Shown: positions 1 to 10,328, numbered from the stretch's first letter. The stretch: 50,416 nucleotides of DNA from Campylobacterales bacterium (GCA_026390075.1 JAPLGP010000030.1:1-50416), one strand, 5' to 3'. Made by a program: numbers and translations. The notes: a model not told the origin generated them from the letters alone.

Positions 1-108
1 ATTGCAGTAGCTCATAAATTGCTTAGAATTGCATTTGGAGTTTTAAAGCATAATAAACCATTTACTCCAAACTATATCTACGAAAGAAAAATGGTAGAGA
101 TTTGTTAA
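1..108 (+). CDS. IS110-type transposase, C-terminal end (cut by window edge)
   Basis: The open frame enters from the left edge and gives 35 residues ending at TAA 106-108. The residues AVAHKLLRIAFGVLKHNKPF match the C-terminal tail of IS110/IS116/IS902 transposases (DEDD-type recombinases). Only the tail is visible, so completeness cannot be judged. IS110 elements usually lack long terminal repeats, so no element boundary can be drawn from this side. Family assignment rests on the tail only. Confidence 0.65.
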   Translation: MAVAHKLLRIAFGVLKHNKPFTPNYIYERKMVEIC

Positions 109-174
109 AAAGACTTGACTTTAAGCACAGAACATTGCGAGCGAAGCGTGGCAATCTAGTTTTTAGAGGTGCCT
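109..174. repeat. Fragment related to the palindromic repeat family
   Basis: Between the transposase end and the next gene, bases 133-157 read CATTGCGAGCGAAGCG followed by TGGCAATCT. This resembles the inner part of the palindromic repeats at 23945, 25937, 34557 and 42334, but the terminal arms seen there are missing. It may be a decayed copy or part of the insertion-sequence end. Confidence 0.4.
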
Positions 175-1353
175 TTAAACTATCACATGTCCCACAAACT
201 TACTCATGTTATCCATAATCTCTGAGCCTTTTCTAAAGCTCATTCCACATGCCTCATAGGCGAAGAAAACACCCGCTTGATATTTTGCTTCAGTTAAATC
301 TTTAGGAAATTCTACATACTCCTGATACACTTTTTTGTGGTTACCATAGGGTCCGTCAATTTGTTCTAAAACTGTGCCATTCGCATCGATTATCTTTGTG
401 TTTGCTCCCTCTCTTCCAAAAACTGTCTTTTCTACATGCTTGATACCTCTGAGTGGCTCAAATGAAGTTTTTAACAGGTAAGGAGAATCAGGAAAAAGGT
501 CACATAAAATTTTCATCATTCCTTTTGATTGAAAGAGCAGAGTGTATGCTGGGTTGAGGATAATTGCCTCTTGATTTTGCATAATAGTTGTAAGTGTTGT
601 TGCTAGTTCTGGCTCATCGGTTGCTATATCTTCCCAAGGATAGAGTTTAAACCAGTATTCGTACTTATTGTCATGTGCGTCATAGATGCCATTTTCATCA
701 AAACGAGCGTTTTGCAAATACTCGAAACCTGTGTTAAATCCTGCATCGGTTGCCATCTGTTGCAATAATTTTGTTGTGGCTTCTTCTTCAGCATTTCCTT
801 TCATAGAAGAAAATAAAATTTTCCATCCTTCATAGCGTTCATTAAAAAGTTCAGTATCTTCAAAGAGAGTGATGAGTCTTTTGAAATTTTCCTTAATTGC
901 ATCATAAACATTGTTGAACTGTTTTTCTTCATCCATATGATTATGCTTTAACAAACCCCATTGAAGAAGGGCAGTCTCCATAAGAGATGTTGGCGTGTCT
1001 GCGTTAAACTCTATAAGTTTTATGGGTTTTGAATCCACTCCACCAGCTAAATCAAAACGACCATAAAGATGCCAATGCACATCATTTTCCCAACTTTTTT
1101 TAATTGCATCAATAAGATTAAAAGGAATGCCAAGTTCAAAAAAGAGATTATTTTCTATGACATATCCCGCTGCTTCAGCATACATATCATAGAGTTCATT
1201 CACAGCTTCATAATATGCTTCGGCTTCGCTAGATGTGATTTGAACTAACTCATCACTTACATACTTACTTCCATCGCTGTCTGTGTGCCATGAAAAGCCG
1301 AGCTCTTCAAGTGTGTTAGAATCAAGAGGGTTTATTTTTTGTAATTTTATCAT
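175..1353 (-). CDS. YgiC-like glutathionylspermidine synthase-family ATP-grasp ligase
   Basis: A 392-residue protein of the GSP_synth C-terminal-domain family, like E. coli YgiC. It has the ATP-grasp domain but no amidase domain. The family joins a carboxylate to an amine using ATP; the substrate of stand-alone YgiC-type proteins is not established. Visible family motifs are IEFNADTPTSLMET (about 175), EPLRGIKHVEK (about 315) and YQEYVEFP near the C-terminus. The start is ATG 1351-1353 (MIKLQKINPL). A longer in-frame start exists, but its extra residues only translate the 3' end of the lipoprotein gene in another frame. It follows the lipoprotein stop by one base, so the two are surely cotranscribed, echoing ygiB-ygiC in E. 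coli. One copy of the 12-mer repeat lies at 245-253. Confidence 0.88.
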   Translation of the reverse strand: MIKLQKINPLDSNTLEELGFSWHTDSDGSKYVSDELVQITSSEAEAYYEAVNELYDMYAEAAGYVIENNLFFELGIPFNLIDAIKKSWENDVHWHLYGRFDLAGGVDSKPIKLIEFNADTPTSLMETALLQWGLLKHNHMDEEKQFNNVYDAIKENFKRLITLFEDTELFNERYEGWKILFSSMKGNAEEEATTKLLQQMATDAGFNTGFEYLQNARFDENGIYDAHDNKYEYWFKLYPWEDIATDEPELATTLTTIMQNQEAIILNPAYTLLFQSKGMMKILCDLFPDSPYLLKTSFEPLRGIKHVEKTVFGREGANTKIIDANGTVLEQIDGPYGNHKKVYQEYVEFPKDLTEAKYQAGVFFAYEACGMSFRKGSEIMDNMSKFVGHVIV

Positions 1354-1354
1354 T

Positions 1355-1975
1355 TTAGCTTCCTGAACTTGTAGAGCTAGAAGTGGAACTTCCGCCTGTT
1401 GAGCCACTTGTTGCACTTCCACTTGTTGAGCCACCAAAATAACTTTTTTTGTCAGAAGAGCCTGAAGAACTTGGTGGTGCAGAAGGAGTGCCTCCTGATG
1501 GGGCTGAGCGATTATAGGCACTTGGGTTTGATGCAGCAGCATTTTGAGAAAAGTTTTTATTGCCCATGAGTGAATTTGCAATCATATTTCCCATAATTGC
1601 TCCACCCGCTGCTGCGAGTATAGTCCCAGCAAGTCCCATGCCTTCGCTGTGATTACCAGAGACAGTTTCAGAAGTTCCATTTTGAACTTTTTTATACTCT
1701 TCTCCTGCTAAGGCTTTCATTTCATCTTGATTTAAAATTTTTTCAGTAACTTTTCCATCCGCATCTTTTTCACGAATTATTGCACGGCTAGGTCCTTCTG
1801 TTGGCATATCTTCAACAATTACATATTTGCCATTTCCTTGTTGTTCTATAACTAAAAAGTGATTTTGCTGCTTTTTTTCTTCTTGTTTTGATTCGCAACC
1901 ACTTAACAGACTCATCATCATTAGACCAGCACTCCCAAGTGCTACGCCACTCGCTATTGAAGATATATGTTTCAT
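1355..1975 (-). CDS. UPF0323-family lipoprotein
   Basis: A 206-residue protein with a lipoprotein signal: a short basic N-terminus, a hydrophobic stretch, and the lipobox LLSGC with the acylated Cys at residue 27. It is thus probably anchored in a membrane facing the periplasm. The middle carries a glycine-rich stretch (AGTILAAAGGAIMGNMIANS, about 115-134) of the glycine-zipper type. The last 50 residues are a low-complexity Ser/Gly/Thr tail. The length and layout fit the UPF0323 lipoproteins of Campylobacter and Helicobacter, whose function is unknown. Its ATG overlaps the stop of the upstream Sua5-like gene (ATGA), and the YgiC-like gene starts one base after its stop, so a shared cell-envelope role is likely. 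Confidence 0.85.
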   Translation of the reverse strand: MKHISSIASGVALGSAGLMMMSLLSGCESKQEEKKQQNHFLVIEQQGNGKYVIVEDMPTEGPSRAIIREKDADGKVTEKILNQDEMKALAGEEYKKVQNGTSETVSGNHSEGMGLAGTILAAAGGAIMGNMIANSLMGNKNFSQNAAASNPSAYNRSAPSGGTPSAPPSSSGSSDKKSYFGGSTSGSATSGSTGGSSTSSSTSSGS

Positions 1976-2406
1976 CGTATTTTTTTCCTTTTTACATTGT
2001 TCATTTTAATAAGGCTTGAAGAGACGCTCTCTTGTAAGCCATTTTTATCTTCTATAATTATATCCGCTTTATTTTCACAAAATTCTCTATCAAACTCTTT
2101 GTTAGATTCGTTGGCTGAAGTCGAGAAGTGCCATGTGGAATTTTGTAGTATAGTAGAACTGAGTAAATTTTTAGCAACGCGAAAAGCTCTGTTTTTTACT
2201 ATAAAAGTTGTTTTTTTGGAGCGACGAATTCTATTTTTTTGGCTGAGAGGAACTCTATTTCCACATGCCAAGAAAGTTTCAAAATTTGAATAAACTTTGA
2301 TAAAGGGCTTTGATTTTTTTCGAGACTTTATCTCATAAAGTCTCGTTGCATCTTGAGAGAGAAAACCGACAGTTGTGTCAGTTTGTGTGAGGATTACTGG
2401 GCGCAT
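1972..2406 (-). CDS. Short Sua5/YciO/YrdC-family protein
   Basis: A 144-residue protein whose first 40 residues hold the YrdC signature: TQTDTTVGFLSQDATRL, then IKSRKKSKPFIKVY. These correspond to the ATP/threonine-binding region of the threonylcarbamoyl-AMP synthases. Full YrdC domains are about 180-200 residues, so the C-terminal part is shortened and the remainder is poorly conserved. It may be a derived paralogue rather than the enzyme that makes tRNA t6A. It starts one base after the carB stop and overlaps the lipoprotein start. The Leu-Ala-Cys-Gly at about residues 46-49 is encoded by a copy of the 12-mer repeat (2261-2269). Confidence 0.7.
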   Translation of the reverse strand: MRPVILTQTDTTVGFLSQDATRLYEIKSRKKSKPFIKVYSNFETFLACGNRVPLSQKNRIRRSKKTTFIVKNRAFRVAKNLLSSTILQNSTWHFSTSANESNKEFDREFCENKADIIIEDKNGLQESVSSSLIKMNNVKRKKIR

Positions 2407-2407
2407 C

Positions 2408-5400
2408 TCAAGCTAAAAAATCTTGAAGTGCTTGCACATCCGACCAAGATTCATCCACCATTTCGTCAAGGGCTAAAAGTACCGCTCTTGCCGCACTCAG
2501 AGTTGTAAAGTATGGTATATTTTTTCTCAGAACCTCTTGACGGATAACAACAGCATCTTTTTTAGAAGTGTTGTTATCTGAAGTATTTATCGCCATGTGG
2601 ATTTCATCATTTTTCATGCTATCTTCTATATTTGGACGACCTTCTGAAATTTTTAAAACTCTTTCACAAGGAATTCCAGCTGCTTCTATAACAGATTGAG
2701 TCCCTTTTGTCGCTACAAGTTTGAAACCATGTTTATGAAGACCTCTTGCAATTTCTGGTGCGTGAACTTTTTCCATATCTATGAAAGATAAAAAACATGT
2801 TCCGCTCGTTGGAATTTTATTTCCAGCAGAGATTTGTGCTTTTGCAAAACTGATACCAAAATTTGAGCTAATGCCCATAACTTCACCCGTTGATTTCATC
2901 TCTGGGCTGAGTGTTAAATCCGCACCATAGAGTTTATGAAATGGAAAAACAGCTTCTTTTACTGAAACATGATCTTTAAGCTGTGGTTTTAAAAGTCCAT
3001 TTTCTTCTGTTACAATTTTATAATGGTCGTAATATTCTAAGGCACTTCTAAGCGTTTCTCCAACCATAACACGCGTTGCAACTTTTGCTAATGGCATTCC
3101 AGTTGCTTTACTCACAAAAGGAACAGTTCTACTTGCACGAGGATTTACTTCTATAAGATAAATCTCATTTTGGAAAATAGCATATTGAACATTCATAAGA
3201 CCGATTACGCCAAGCCCAAGAGCAATAGTTTTGGTCTGTTGTTCCACATTTGCAATCATCTCTTTTGAGAGCGTTACAGGAGGAAGTGAACATGCGCTAT
3301 CGCCTGAGTGAATTCCAGCTTCTTCGATGTGCTGCATAACTGAACCGATATAAACATCTAAACCATCACAAATAGCATCCACATCAAGCTCTATCGCTTG
3401 GTCTAAAAATTTGTCGATGAGAACGGGAGCATCGTTACTTACTGAAATCGCTAAATCCATATATTGCTTAAGCTCATTTTCTGAGTAAACGATACGCATA
3501 CCGCGACCGCCTAGAACAAAAGAAGGGCGAACAAGTACTGGATAACCCAATTTTTCAGCTATGACATAAGACTCTTCTTTCGTTCTTGCAAGACCATTTT
3601 CTGGTTGTTTGAGTCCATTCTTAATAACAAAATCAGAAAATTTTTCTCTATCTTCCGCTAAGTCAATAACAGCAGAAGAAGTACCAGAAATATTTGCGCC
3701 GATTTCTGTGAGGGCATTTGCAAGTTTGAGTGGAGTTTGTCCACCAAAGTGAACGATGATTCCATCTGGTTTTTCATTTTCAATAACTGCTCTTACATGC
3801 TCAAAATCTATTGGTTCAAAGTAGAGAACATCTGAAGTGTCGTAGTCTGTTGAGACAGTTTCAGGATTACAGTTGTACATAATCGTCTCAATATCCATCT
3901 CTTTGAGTGCAAAAGCAGCATGAACACAGCAGTAGTCAAACTCGATACCTTGCCCGATTCTGTTTGGCCCACCGCCAAGAATAAGAACTTTTTTCTTGTC
4001 ACTTACTCTGTTTTTTACATTTGGCAGTTTTGTAATGTTTGTAGTTGAATAAAGGTAAGGCGTGAGCGCTTCAAACTCTGCGGAACATGTGTCCACTTCA
4101 TTGTATTCAAAGTTTACACCTAAAGTTTTTCTCGCTTCATAGACTTCGTTTTCACTTACTTTTTTGTCTGAGTTTTTAGCGATGAGTTGTGCAATGCGTT
4201 TATCTGAAAAACCATCCACTTTTAAGCTTCTCATAAACTCTGCATCGGATAAAACTTTATCTGTAATTGTTCCCTCAGATTTGATTAACTCTTCTAGCTG
4301 GTATAAAAACCAAGGGTCAATCTGGCATGTGGAAAACATTTCCTCAACACTCATGCCACGGCGGAAACCCTCAGCTACATAAAGAATACGGTCTGCATTA
4401 GGACGGCGGATTTCATGTTGCACAAACTCTATATCTGCGTCTATCTCATCAAAACCGCATAACCCAGTTTCAAGTGAGCAGAGAGCTTTTTGAATAGACT
4501 CTTTAAAAGTTCGTCCAATCGCCATAACTTCACCAACTGATTTCATACTTGTGCTGAGTGTATTTTCTGCTTCTGGAAATTTTTCAAATGTAAATCGTGG
4601 AATTTTTGTTACAACATAATCTATCACTGGCTCAAAAGAGGCAGGAGTTCCTGTTATGTCATTTGTGATTTCATCAAGAGTAAATCCAACAGCTAAAAGT
4701 GTTGCAACTTTGGCAATAGGATAGCCAGTTGCTTTAGATGCAAGTGCAGAAGAGCGGCTTACACGAGGGTTCATCTCGATTACAATCATTCTTCCAGTTT
4801 TAGGGTCGATTGAAAACTGAACATTACTTCCGCCCGTGTCAACGCCTATCTCTCTTAAAATATCAAAAGAGGCATTACGCATTCTTTGGTACTCTTTGTC
4901 TGTGAGAGTGAGAGCAGGGGCAACTGTAATACTATCGCCAGTATGAACCCCCATCGGGTCGAAGTTTTCTATGGCACATACGATGATACAATTGTCCGCT
5001 TTGTCGCGGATAACTTCCATTTCATACTCTTTCCAGCCAAGAAGTGACTCTTCTATGAGAATTTCAGAAACAGGAGATTCATCTAAACCACGAGCGGCAA
5101 GTTTTTTAAACTCATCCATGTTGTAAGCAACGCCACTTCCACCGCCAGCAAGGGTAAAGGAAGCTCGTATGATGATAGGAAAACCTATTTCATTTGCGGC
5201 TTCTAGTGCGTCATCCATATTGTAAGCATATTTTGAGAATGGTAAATCCATTCCGATTTTTATCATAGCCTCTTTGAAGGCTAAGCGGTCTTCGCCTTTA
5301 TGAATAGCTTCAGGAGTTGCACCTAAAAATTCTATTCCTTCAAGCATCCCTTTGTTGTACATACTTGTAGCAACATTAAGTGCTGTTTGTCCACCCATAG

Positions 5401-5665
5401 TAGGTAAAATTGCATCTACATTTTCTTTTTTGATGATTTTAGCAATAACATCTTCTTTGATTGGTTCTATGTAAGTTCTATCAGCAAATTCTGGGTCTGT
5501 CATAATGGTTGCGGGATTTGAGTTAATAAGAACTACGCGATAGCCTAACTCTTTTAATGTTTTAACAGCTTGTGTTCCTGAGTAGTCAAACTCACATGCT
5601 TGACCAATGATAATTGGACCAGAGCCAATAAGTAAAATCGTCTTGATGTCGGTGCGTTTTGGCAT
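2408..5665 (-). CDS. carB: Carbamoyl-phosphate synthase large subunit
   Basis: A 1085-residue protein, close to the usual 1070-1080. It makes carbamoyl phosphate from bicarbonate, ammonia (from CarA) and two ATP, feeding pyrimidine and arginine synthesis. Two tandem ATP-grasp halves are visible. The first starts at [20 protein letters not shown] (about residue 13), with [14 protein letters not shown]. The second starts at [20 protein letters not shown] (about 565), with [14 protein letters not shown]. The C-terminal MGS-like allosteric domain follows from about 945. The start ATG has a good AAAAGG ribosome site. The small subunit carA is not in the window. It heads the operon with the Sua5-like, lipoprotein and YgiC-like genes. 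One 12-mer copy is at 4324-4332 (coding Ser-Thr-Cys-Gln). Confidence 0.97.
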   Translation of the reverse strand: MPKRTDIKTILLIGSGPIIIGQACEFDYSGTQAVKTLKELGYRVVLINSNPATIMTDPEFADRTYIEPIKEDVIAKIIKKENVDAILPTMGGQTALNVATSMYNKGMLEGIEFLGATPEAIHKGEDRLAFKEAMIKIGMDLPFSKYAYNMDDALEAANEIGFPIIIRASFTLAGGGSGVAYNMDEFKKLAARGLDESPVSEILIEESLLGWKEYEMEVIRDKADNCIIVCAIENFDPMGVHTGDSITVAPALTLTDKEYQRMRNASFDILREIGVDTGGSNVQFSIDPKTGRMIVIEMNPRVSRSSALASKATGYPIAKVATLLAVGFTLDEITNDITGTPASFEPVIDYVVTKIPRFTFEKFPEAENTLSTSMKSVGEVMAIGRTFKESIQKALCSLETGLCGFDEIDADIEFVQHEIRRPNADRILYVAEGFRRGMSVEEMFSTCQIDPWFLYQLEELIKSEGTITDKVLSDAEFMRSLKVDGFSDKRIAQLIAKNSDKKVSENEVYEARKTLGVNFEYNEVDTCSAEFEALTPYLYSTTNITKLPNVKNRVSDKKKVLILGGGPNRIGQGIEFDYCCVHAAFALKEMDIETIMYNCNPETVSTDYDTSDVLYFEPIDFEHVRAVIENEKPDGIIVHFGGQTPLKLANALTEIGANISGTSSAVIDLAEDREKFSDFVIKNGLKQPENGLARTKEESYVIAEKLGYPVLVRPSFVLGGRGMRIVYSENELKQYMDLAISVSNDAPVLIDKFLDQAIELDVDAICDGLDVYIGSVMQHIEEAGIHSGDSACSLPPVTLSKEMIANVEQQTKTIALGLGVIGLMNVQYAIFQNEIYLIEVNPRASRTVPFVSKATGMPLAKVATRVMVGETLRSALEYYDHYKIVTEENGLLKPQLKDHVSVKEAVFPFHKLYGADLTLSPEMKSTGEVMGISSNFGISFAKAQISAGNKIPTSGTCFLSFIDMEKVHAPEIARGLHKHGFKLVATKGTQSVIEAAGIPCERVLKISEGRPNIEDSMKNDEIHMAINTSDNNTSKKDAVVIRQEVLRKNIPYFTTLSAARAVLLALDEMVDESWSDVQALQDFLA

Positions 5666-5751
5666 AGTTTACCTTTTAAATATATATACAAAAAAATTTG
5701 TTTATTATAGGTAAAAGGCACTTAAAATTTGATGAGTTTTTGCTCTTTTTT

Positions 5752-6489
5752 TTAATATTTAAAGGTGTATATAAGAGAAATTAATCCTGAAAATATATAG
5801 TCATCTTTGACTATTGGGCTATTTATAGCTTCATCTGCGAGTTTATCAGCTTTGATATTTCCAAATGCTGATAGATTTTCCGTGAGTGGATATTTTATGT
5901 AGGTTTGAACTCCATACTGCATACTATTTTGTGGGCTATAGTATGCTCTTTGTGGGGTAGCTTCACTTTGTGTGACACCATAATAGTAATCCATGAAATA
6001 AGATGATTGGTATGCAAGTATAAGACTAGGATAAAAAGTAAAATTATTAAGCTTAAATTGGTATCCAAGCTCTGTTTTTACAACCCAAGTGTTGTGTCTG
6101 CTAAGTACATCTGTTAACGCCGTTATGTCGAGTGTGAATTTATCTATGTTTGCACTAAAGGCTAAACCACCCTCTATAGAGCTTTCTTTATCACTCATTC
6201 CAGTTAGATAATTAGACTTAGAAGCTTTATATTGATTGACTCGTGGCTGGGCTGTAAAAGAAAATCCCCATGCAGAGTTGTCTTGTTTATCCCCTAAAAA
6301 ATAGACTCCAGCTCTTGTCCATCGAACATAAACAACGGAATTGTCGAAGAAAATAACAGGGGAAGGTGTTATTATAGGAGTGTCTAAACCTTTGTATGGT
6401 TGACTTTGCATATATGGACCAGCACCAATAGTTACTTCTCCTGCCATTAATGTAGAAATGAATACTACCACTAAAATTATATATCTCAT
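5752..6489 (-). CDS. MipA/OmpV-family outer-membrane protein
   Basis: A 245-residue protein with a cleavable signal peptide (residues 1-16, ending LMA-GE) and an alternating beta-strand pattern ending in the aromatic YTFKY expected of an outer-membrane barrel. The GAGPYMQSQPYKG start of the mature part and the overall length fit the MipA/OmpV family. In E. coli MipA scaffolds the peptidoglycan enzymes MltA and PBP1b. The gene overlaps the end of mreC by four bases and has its own GGAGAG ribosome site, so it is probably the last gene of the clpX-mreBC transcript. That placement agrees with a role in wall building, but this is inference from position. Confidence 0.75.
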   Translation of the reverse strand: MRYIILVVVFISTLMAGEVTIGAGPYMQSQPYKGLDTPIITPSPVIFFDNSVVYVRWTRAGVYFLGDKQDNSAWGFSFTAQPRVNQYKASKSNYLTGMSDKESSIEGGLAFSANIDKFTLDITALTDVLSRHNTWVVKTELGYQFKLNNFTFYPSLILAYQSSYFMDYYYGVTQSEATPQRAYYSPQNSMQYGVQTYIKYPLTENLSAFGNIKADKLADEAINSPIVKDDYIFSGLISLIYTFKY

Positions 6490-7253
6490 CTTACTCTCCT
6501 TATCATATGAAAATAACCAGGGTCATTTGACCCGTAGTATGGCTCTATAACTGCATTTTGATATCCTTGCGCTTTTGTTACAGATATCACTTTGCCCACT
6601 TTTAAACCTTTGAAAAAGATGTTATCTAATCCTGAGGTAACAACTTCATCGTTTACATTTACGCTAAACCATGCAGGGATAAACATAACAACTAAAAATT
6701 CGGAGTTATTGCCATGTGCAATTCCTGGAGCTTGTTGCGGACCTACATAAACCGCATAAGAACTTTTTACATCTCTATTTAAAAGAGCTAAAGGTTTTGT
6801 ATTTTTTGGTACGACGATACCAGCAACAAGCTCGTTGTGTGTTAATCCATATACTTTGGAAGGGTCATAGTTTTTTATTTCAAGCCAAACTCTATTTAAG
6901 TCTCCAAACTCTTCATAAGAGATTGTTCTCACAAGCTCAACTTCAGGATTTGTTTTTAGGCTAGAGTTATTTTCTTTTAATAGGTCATTTATTTCAGATG
7001 CTAATTGTTGCATTACAAGATGATTATCTTTATATTTTTGGAGATTTTCTTTTAAAAGTGTTATTTCGCTAGCTTGAAATGTGTGCTGTTCAAATTTGTT
7101 TTCTATAAATTCTATTGCGTTGTGATAGCTAGATTTTATAGAATTTAATGATGAAACTAAGGGTGCTTGAATAGCATTACTAAAATAAAGTGCACCCAAA
7201 AAGAGTGCAACAAATATTAAAAAAAAGCTAAAAAGCCCTTTACTCATTTTCAA
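6486..7253 (-). CDS. mreC: Rod shape-determining protein MreC
   Basis: A 255-residue inner-membrane protein that links the MreB filament to the periplasmic cell-wall elongation machinery. It has one N-terminal membrane segment (about 8-28), a coiled coil (about 50-95) and the beta-rich MreC domain, with the typical GLTHNELVAGIVVP and VVTSGLDNIFFKGLKVGKV stretches. Its length is slightly short but normal for Campylobacterota. It overlaps mreB by 14 bases and mipA by 4, so translation is probably coupled. No mreD follows, as is usual in this phylum. Confidence 0.93.
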   Translation of the reverse strand: MKMSKGLFSFFLIFVALFLGALYFSNAIQAPLVSSLNSIKSSYHNAIEFIENKFEQHTFQASEITLLKENLQKYKDNHLVMQQLASEINDLLKENNSSLKTNPEVELVRTISYEEFGDLNRVWLEIKNYDPSKVYGLTHNELVAGIVVPKNTKPLALLNRDVKSSYAVYVGPQQAPGIAHGNNSEFLVVMFIPAWFSVNVNDEVVTSGLDNIFFKGLKVGKVISVTKAQGYQNAVIEPYYGSNDPGYFHMIRRVR

Positions 7254-8277
7254 ATAGTTCTTGTAGTAAATCTATCTCTTCTAATGCACGACCAGTTCCA
7301 CGAGCCACGGCTAAAAGTGGTTCGTCTGCAACATATACTGGAATTCTTACTATATCGGAAAGATATTTATCGAGTTGACGAATAAGCGCACCGCCACCTG
7401 TTAAAATAATGCCATGATTCACAATATCACCCGCTAAGTCAGGTGGCATTTTTTCTAGTACATCACGAAGTGCTTCAGCTATCTCTTTTAACGGTTCTTG
7501 CATAGCTTCTCTGGCATCTTCACTTGTTAATTCAACTGAACTCAGTAAGCCTTCAACTTGGTCTCTTCCATTTACTATCATAGTAAGTTCTTCATCAAGA
7601 GTAACAGCCGTACCAATATTTATCTTAATCTCTTCAGCTACGCGCTCACCGATAAGTAAGTTATATTTTTTTCGTACATAGTTGATGATACCTAAATCTA
7701 TTTTATCTCCAGCAGTACGGATTGATTTTGAAAGAACAAGACCTCCTAGAGAAACAACACCTATCTCAGTTGTACCGCCACCGATGTCAACAACCAAATT
7801 TCCTTGAGGCTCACGGATGTCAATACCTGCACCAATTGCTGCAGCCATAGGCTCTTCTATTAGAAAAACTTCTCTAGCTCCCGCACTTAGAGCGGACTCA
7901 CGAACAGCTTTTCTCTCAACCTGAGTTAACCCATATGGCACACAGATAATAATCCTAGGACTTATAAGTGAACTTCTACCATGCGCTTTTTCAATGAACT
8001 TCCTAATCATTTTTTCAGTCATATCAAAATCAGCGATAACCCCATCTCTCATAGGACGAATCGCTTTGATATTTCCAGGAGTTTTTCCAACCATATCTTT
8101 GGCTTCATGCCCAACAGCCAGAACTCTTTGTTGCCCATATTTTTCAGTTTTTACTGCTACAACAGAAGGTTCATTAATGATAATCCCTCTTCCTTTTGCT
8201 ATAACGATTGTATTTGCTGTTCCTAAATCTATTGATAAATCGTTTGAAAAAAGCCCTATTAATTTATTGAATATCAT
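7240..8277 (-). CDS. mreB: Rod shape-determining protein MreB (actin-like)
   Basis: A 345-residue bacterial actin that forms membrane-bound filaments directing lateral wall synthesis. The actin-fold nucleotide motifs are all present: DLGTANTIV (about 17), DIGGGTTEIGVVSLGG (about 165) and the adenosine motif LTGGGALIRQLD (about 295). The N-terminus MIFNKLIGLFSNDLSIDLG is a usual membrane-binding start. It lies 13 bases after clpX, with an AGG about ten bases before the ATG. Confidence 0.97.
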   Translation of the reverse strand: MIFNKLIGLFSNDLSIDLGTANTIVIAKGRGIIINEPSVVAVKTEKYGQQRVLAVGHEAKDMVGKTPGNIKAIRPMRDGVIADFDMTEKMIRKFIEKAHGRSSLISPRIIICVPYGLTQVERKAVRESALSAGAREVFLIEEPMAAAIGAGIDIREPQGNLVVDIGGGTTEIGVVSLGGLVLSKSIRTAGDKIDLGIINYVRKKYNLLIGERVAEEIKINIGTAVTLDEELTMIVNGRDQVEGLLSSVELTSEDAREAMQEPLKEIAEALRDVLEKMPPDLAGDIVNHGIILTGGGALIRQLDKYLSDIVRIPVYVADEPLLAVARGTGRALEEIDLLQELFENE

Positions 8278-8290
8278 CTATTTATCTACC

Positions 8291-9535
8291 TTATGCTATT
8301 TTTTTTGCTGATTTTTTAATATACATTGGACTTTCACCATTCTCAATTACTTCTTTGGTAATTAAAACTTCATATCCACTATATTCTGGAAGCTCATACA
8401 TTATGTCAATCATATTTTCTTCTAAAATTGCGCGAAGACCCCGTGCTCCAGTTTTTCTAGTAATCGCTTTTTTAGCGATTGCTTTAAGTGCTTCTTCTTC
8501 AAAATTTAACTCAACATCATCAATAGAAAAAAGTTTTTGATACTGTTTGATTAAAGAGTTTTTAGGTTCTATAAGAATACGAACCATATCTTCTTCTGTA
8601 ATTTCATTGAGTGAAGCAATAATAGGTAATCTTCCAACAAGTTCAGGAATAAGCCCATAACCAACTAAATCATCAGGTTCAACCATATCGTATGTAACTT
8701 TTCTTTCATCATTTGTTTTTTTGTCGTGACCAAATCCAAGTACATTCTTCCCTTGTTTTTTCTTAACTATCTCATCAAGTCCATCAAACGCACCCCCACA
8801 AATAAAGAGTATTCCCGTTGTATCGATAGAGATAAAATCTTGATTAGGATGTTTTCTGCCACCTTTTGGTGGAATGTTTACAGAGGCTCCTTCGATTATT
8901 TTCAAGAGTGCTTGTTGTACACCTTCGCCTGAAACATCACGAGTAATAGAACGGTTTTCACTCATTCGTGCAATTTTGTCAACTTCATCTATAAAAACGA
9001 TGCCTTGCTGTGCTCTTTTTACATCTCCATCGGCTGCTTGAAGTAGTTTTGTCAAAATATTTTCAACATCTTCTCCAACATATCCAGCCTCAGTAAGACT
9101 TGTCGCATCCGCGATAGCAATAGGAACATTTAAAACCCTAGCAATAGTCTGAGCCATAAGTGTTTTTCCGCTTCCAGTAGGACCTATGAGTAAAACATTT
9201 GATTTTGCTATTTCTGTATCATCATCCACCGTATTTGTAGTTTTAAAAATTCTTTTGTAATGGTTATAAACAGCTACGCTTAAAAGTTTTCTAGCTCTTT
9301 CTTGACCTATAATATAACCACTTAAAAATTTATTTAACTCTTTTGGAGTCATAAGTTCATTTACAGCATTAATGAGTTGTTCATCTTTTGAGTCATGATT
9401 GCCATGCTCATCACCAAACATAATTTTGTATGCTGAAGTCACACAATTTTTACAGATGTAAACACCATTTCCAGCAATAAGCGGGTTTATTTCGCTCTCT
9501 TTTGCATCACAAAAGCTACAATGTCTATGTGTCAT
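8291..9535 (-). CDS. clpX: ATP-dependent Clp protease ATP-binding subunit ClpX
   Basis: A 414-residue AAA+ unfoldase that feeds tagged proteins to ClpP. In order: a four-cysteine zinc-binding domain (CSFC at residue 7 and CKNC at about 28), Walker A GPTGSGKT (about 117), Walker [11 protein letters not shown] (about 175), and the ClpX C-terminal domain with the [11 protein letters not shown]-type sensor-2 region ([14 protein letters not shown]). Its ATG overlaps the lpxA stop by four bases. The pairing lpxA-clpX-mreB is typical of Campylobacterota. clpP is not nearby. Confidence 0.97.
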   Translation of the reverse strand: MTHRHCSFCDAKESEINPLIAGNGVYICKNCVTSAYKIMFGDEHGNHDSKDEQLINAVNELMTPKELNKFLSGYIIGQERARKLLSVAVYNHYKRIFKTTNTVDDDTEIAKSNVLLIGPTGSGKTLMAQTIARVLNVPIAIADATSLTEAGYVGEDVENILTKLLQAADGDVKRAQQGIVFIDEVDKIARMSENRSITRDVSGEGVQQALLKIIEGASVNIPPKGGRKHPNQDFISIDTTGILFICGGAFDGLDEIVKKKQGKNVLGFGHDKKTNDERKVTYDMVEPDDLVGYGLIPELVGRLPIIASLNEITEEDMVRILIEPKNSLIKQYQKLFSIDDVELNFEEEALKAIAKKAITRKTGARGLRAILEENMIDIMYELPEYSGYEVLITKEVIENGESPMYIKKSAKKIA

Positions 9536-10317
9536 ATATTTTTCCTCTCATACGGAATTCCGCGTTTTGTTTTTAGTACAAAGTTACAAAGGTTGTGCAC
9601 TAAATGGCTTTGTGTATTTTCTAGCAGTTCATTTGCTATGTCTTTAAGTGGTTTACCTGATTCAAAAAGTTCTCTGTAGGCAATTTTCAGTTCATCTATT
9701 TCATCTCTTTTGAGGTTTCTTCTAAGACCAGTTAAGTTGAGACCTCTTAAATAAGCACGATTTCCCTCAGCTAAACAAAAAGGAGGAACATCTTGAGCAA
9801 GTGCAGATGCTCCTGCAATCATCGCATAATCACCAATGTGTACAAATTGATGAATAGGAGTCATCCCGCCAATCACAGCATAATCTCCCATTTCCACATG
9901 CCCAGCGAGTGTCGCAGCATTGGCCAAAATACAGTGATTTCCTATAAGTACATCATGCCCAATATGAACATATCCCATAAAAAGGTTATGAGAACCGATG
10001 ATAGTTTTGCCACCGCCACCTTTTGTTCCAGGGTTAAAAAGTGTAAATTCTCTGATGATGTTGTTGTCGCCAATAACGAGTTCAACATCTTCTCCAGCGA
10101 ACTTTAAATCTTGTGGAACAGACCCAATAACGGCATGTGAAAATATATGATTATTTTTACCGATAGTTGTTTTTCCGTAGATTGCTGTATTTTGTTCAAT
10201 CTTTGTTCCATCTCCAATTGTTGTTTGGGATGAAACGAGACAATACGCTCCAATTGCAACATCTTTTCCGATTATAGCACCATCTTCAATGATAGCGAGT
10301 GGAGAAATTTTACTCAA
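9532..10317 (-). CDS. lpxA: UDP-N-acetylglucosamine O-acyltransferase LpxA
   Basis: A 261-residue enzyme for the first step of lipid A synthesis: transfer of a 3-hydroxyacyl chain from ACP to UDP-GlcNAc. The N-terminal two thirds are left-handed beta-helix hexapeptide repeats. The stretch [20 protein letters not shown] carries the catalytic histidine region, and [13 protein letters not shown] the substrate loop. The C-terminal helical domain ([17 protein letters not shown]) is complete. It lies ten bases after fabZ. A 12-mer copy at 9894-9902 encodes Gly-His-Val-Glu. Confidence 0.96.
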   Translation of the reverse strand: MSKISPLAIIEDGAIIGKDVAIGAYCLVSSQTTIGDGTKIEQNTAIYGKTTIGKNNHIFSHAVIGSVPQDLKFAGEDVELVIGDNNIIREFTLFNPGTKGGGGKTIIGSHNLFMGYVHIGHDVLIGNHCILANAATLAGHVEMGDYAVIGGMTPIHQFVHIGDYAMIAGASALAQDVPPFCLAEGNRAYLRGLNLTGLRRNLKRDEIDELKIAYRELFESGKPLKDIANELLENTQSHLVHNLCNFVLKTKRGIPYERKNI

Positions 10318-10328
10318 TATTTTTCCTT

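Noticed and set aside
1354-1581. Longer start for the YgiC-like gene (468 residues)
   Set aside because: The extra residues read through the lipoprotein gene's 3' end in another frame, are low-complexity Gln/Val/Leu, and match no family; ATG 1351-1353 gives the natural N-terminus.
1967-2293. Plus-strand ORF of 108 codons
   Set aside because: It is the antisense of the Sua5-like gene, without a family match or ribosome site.
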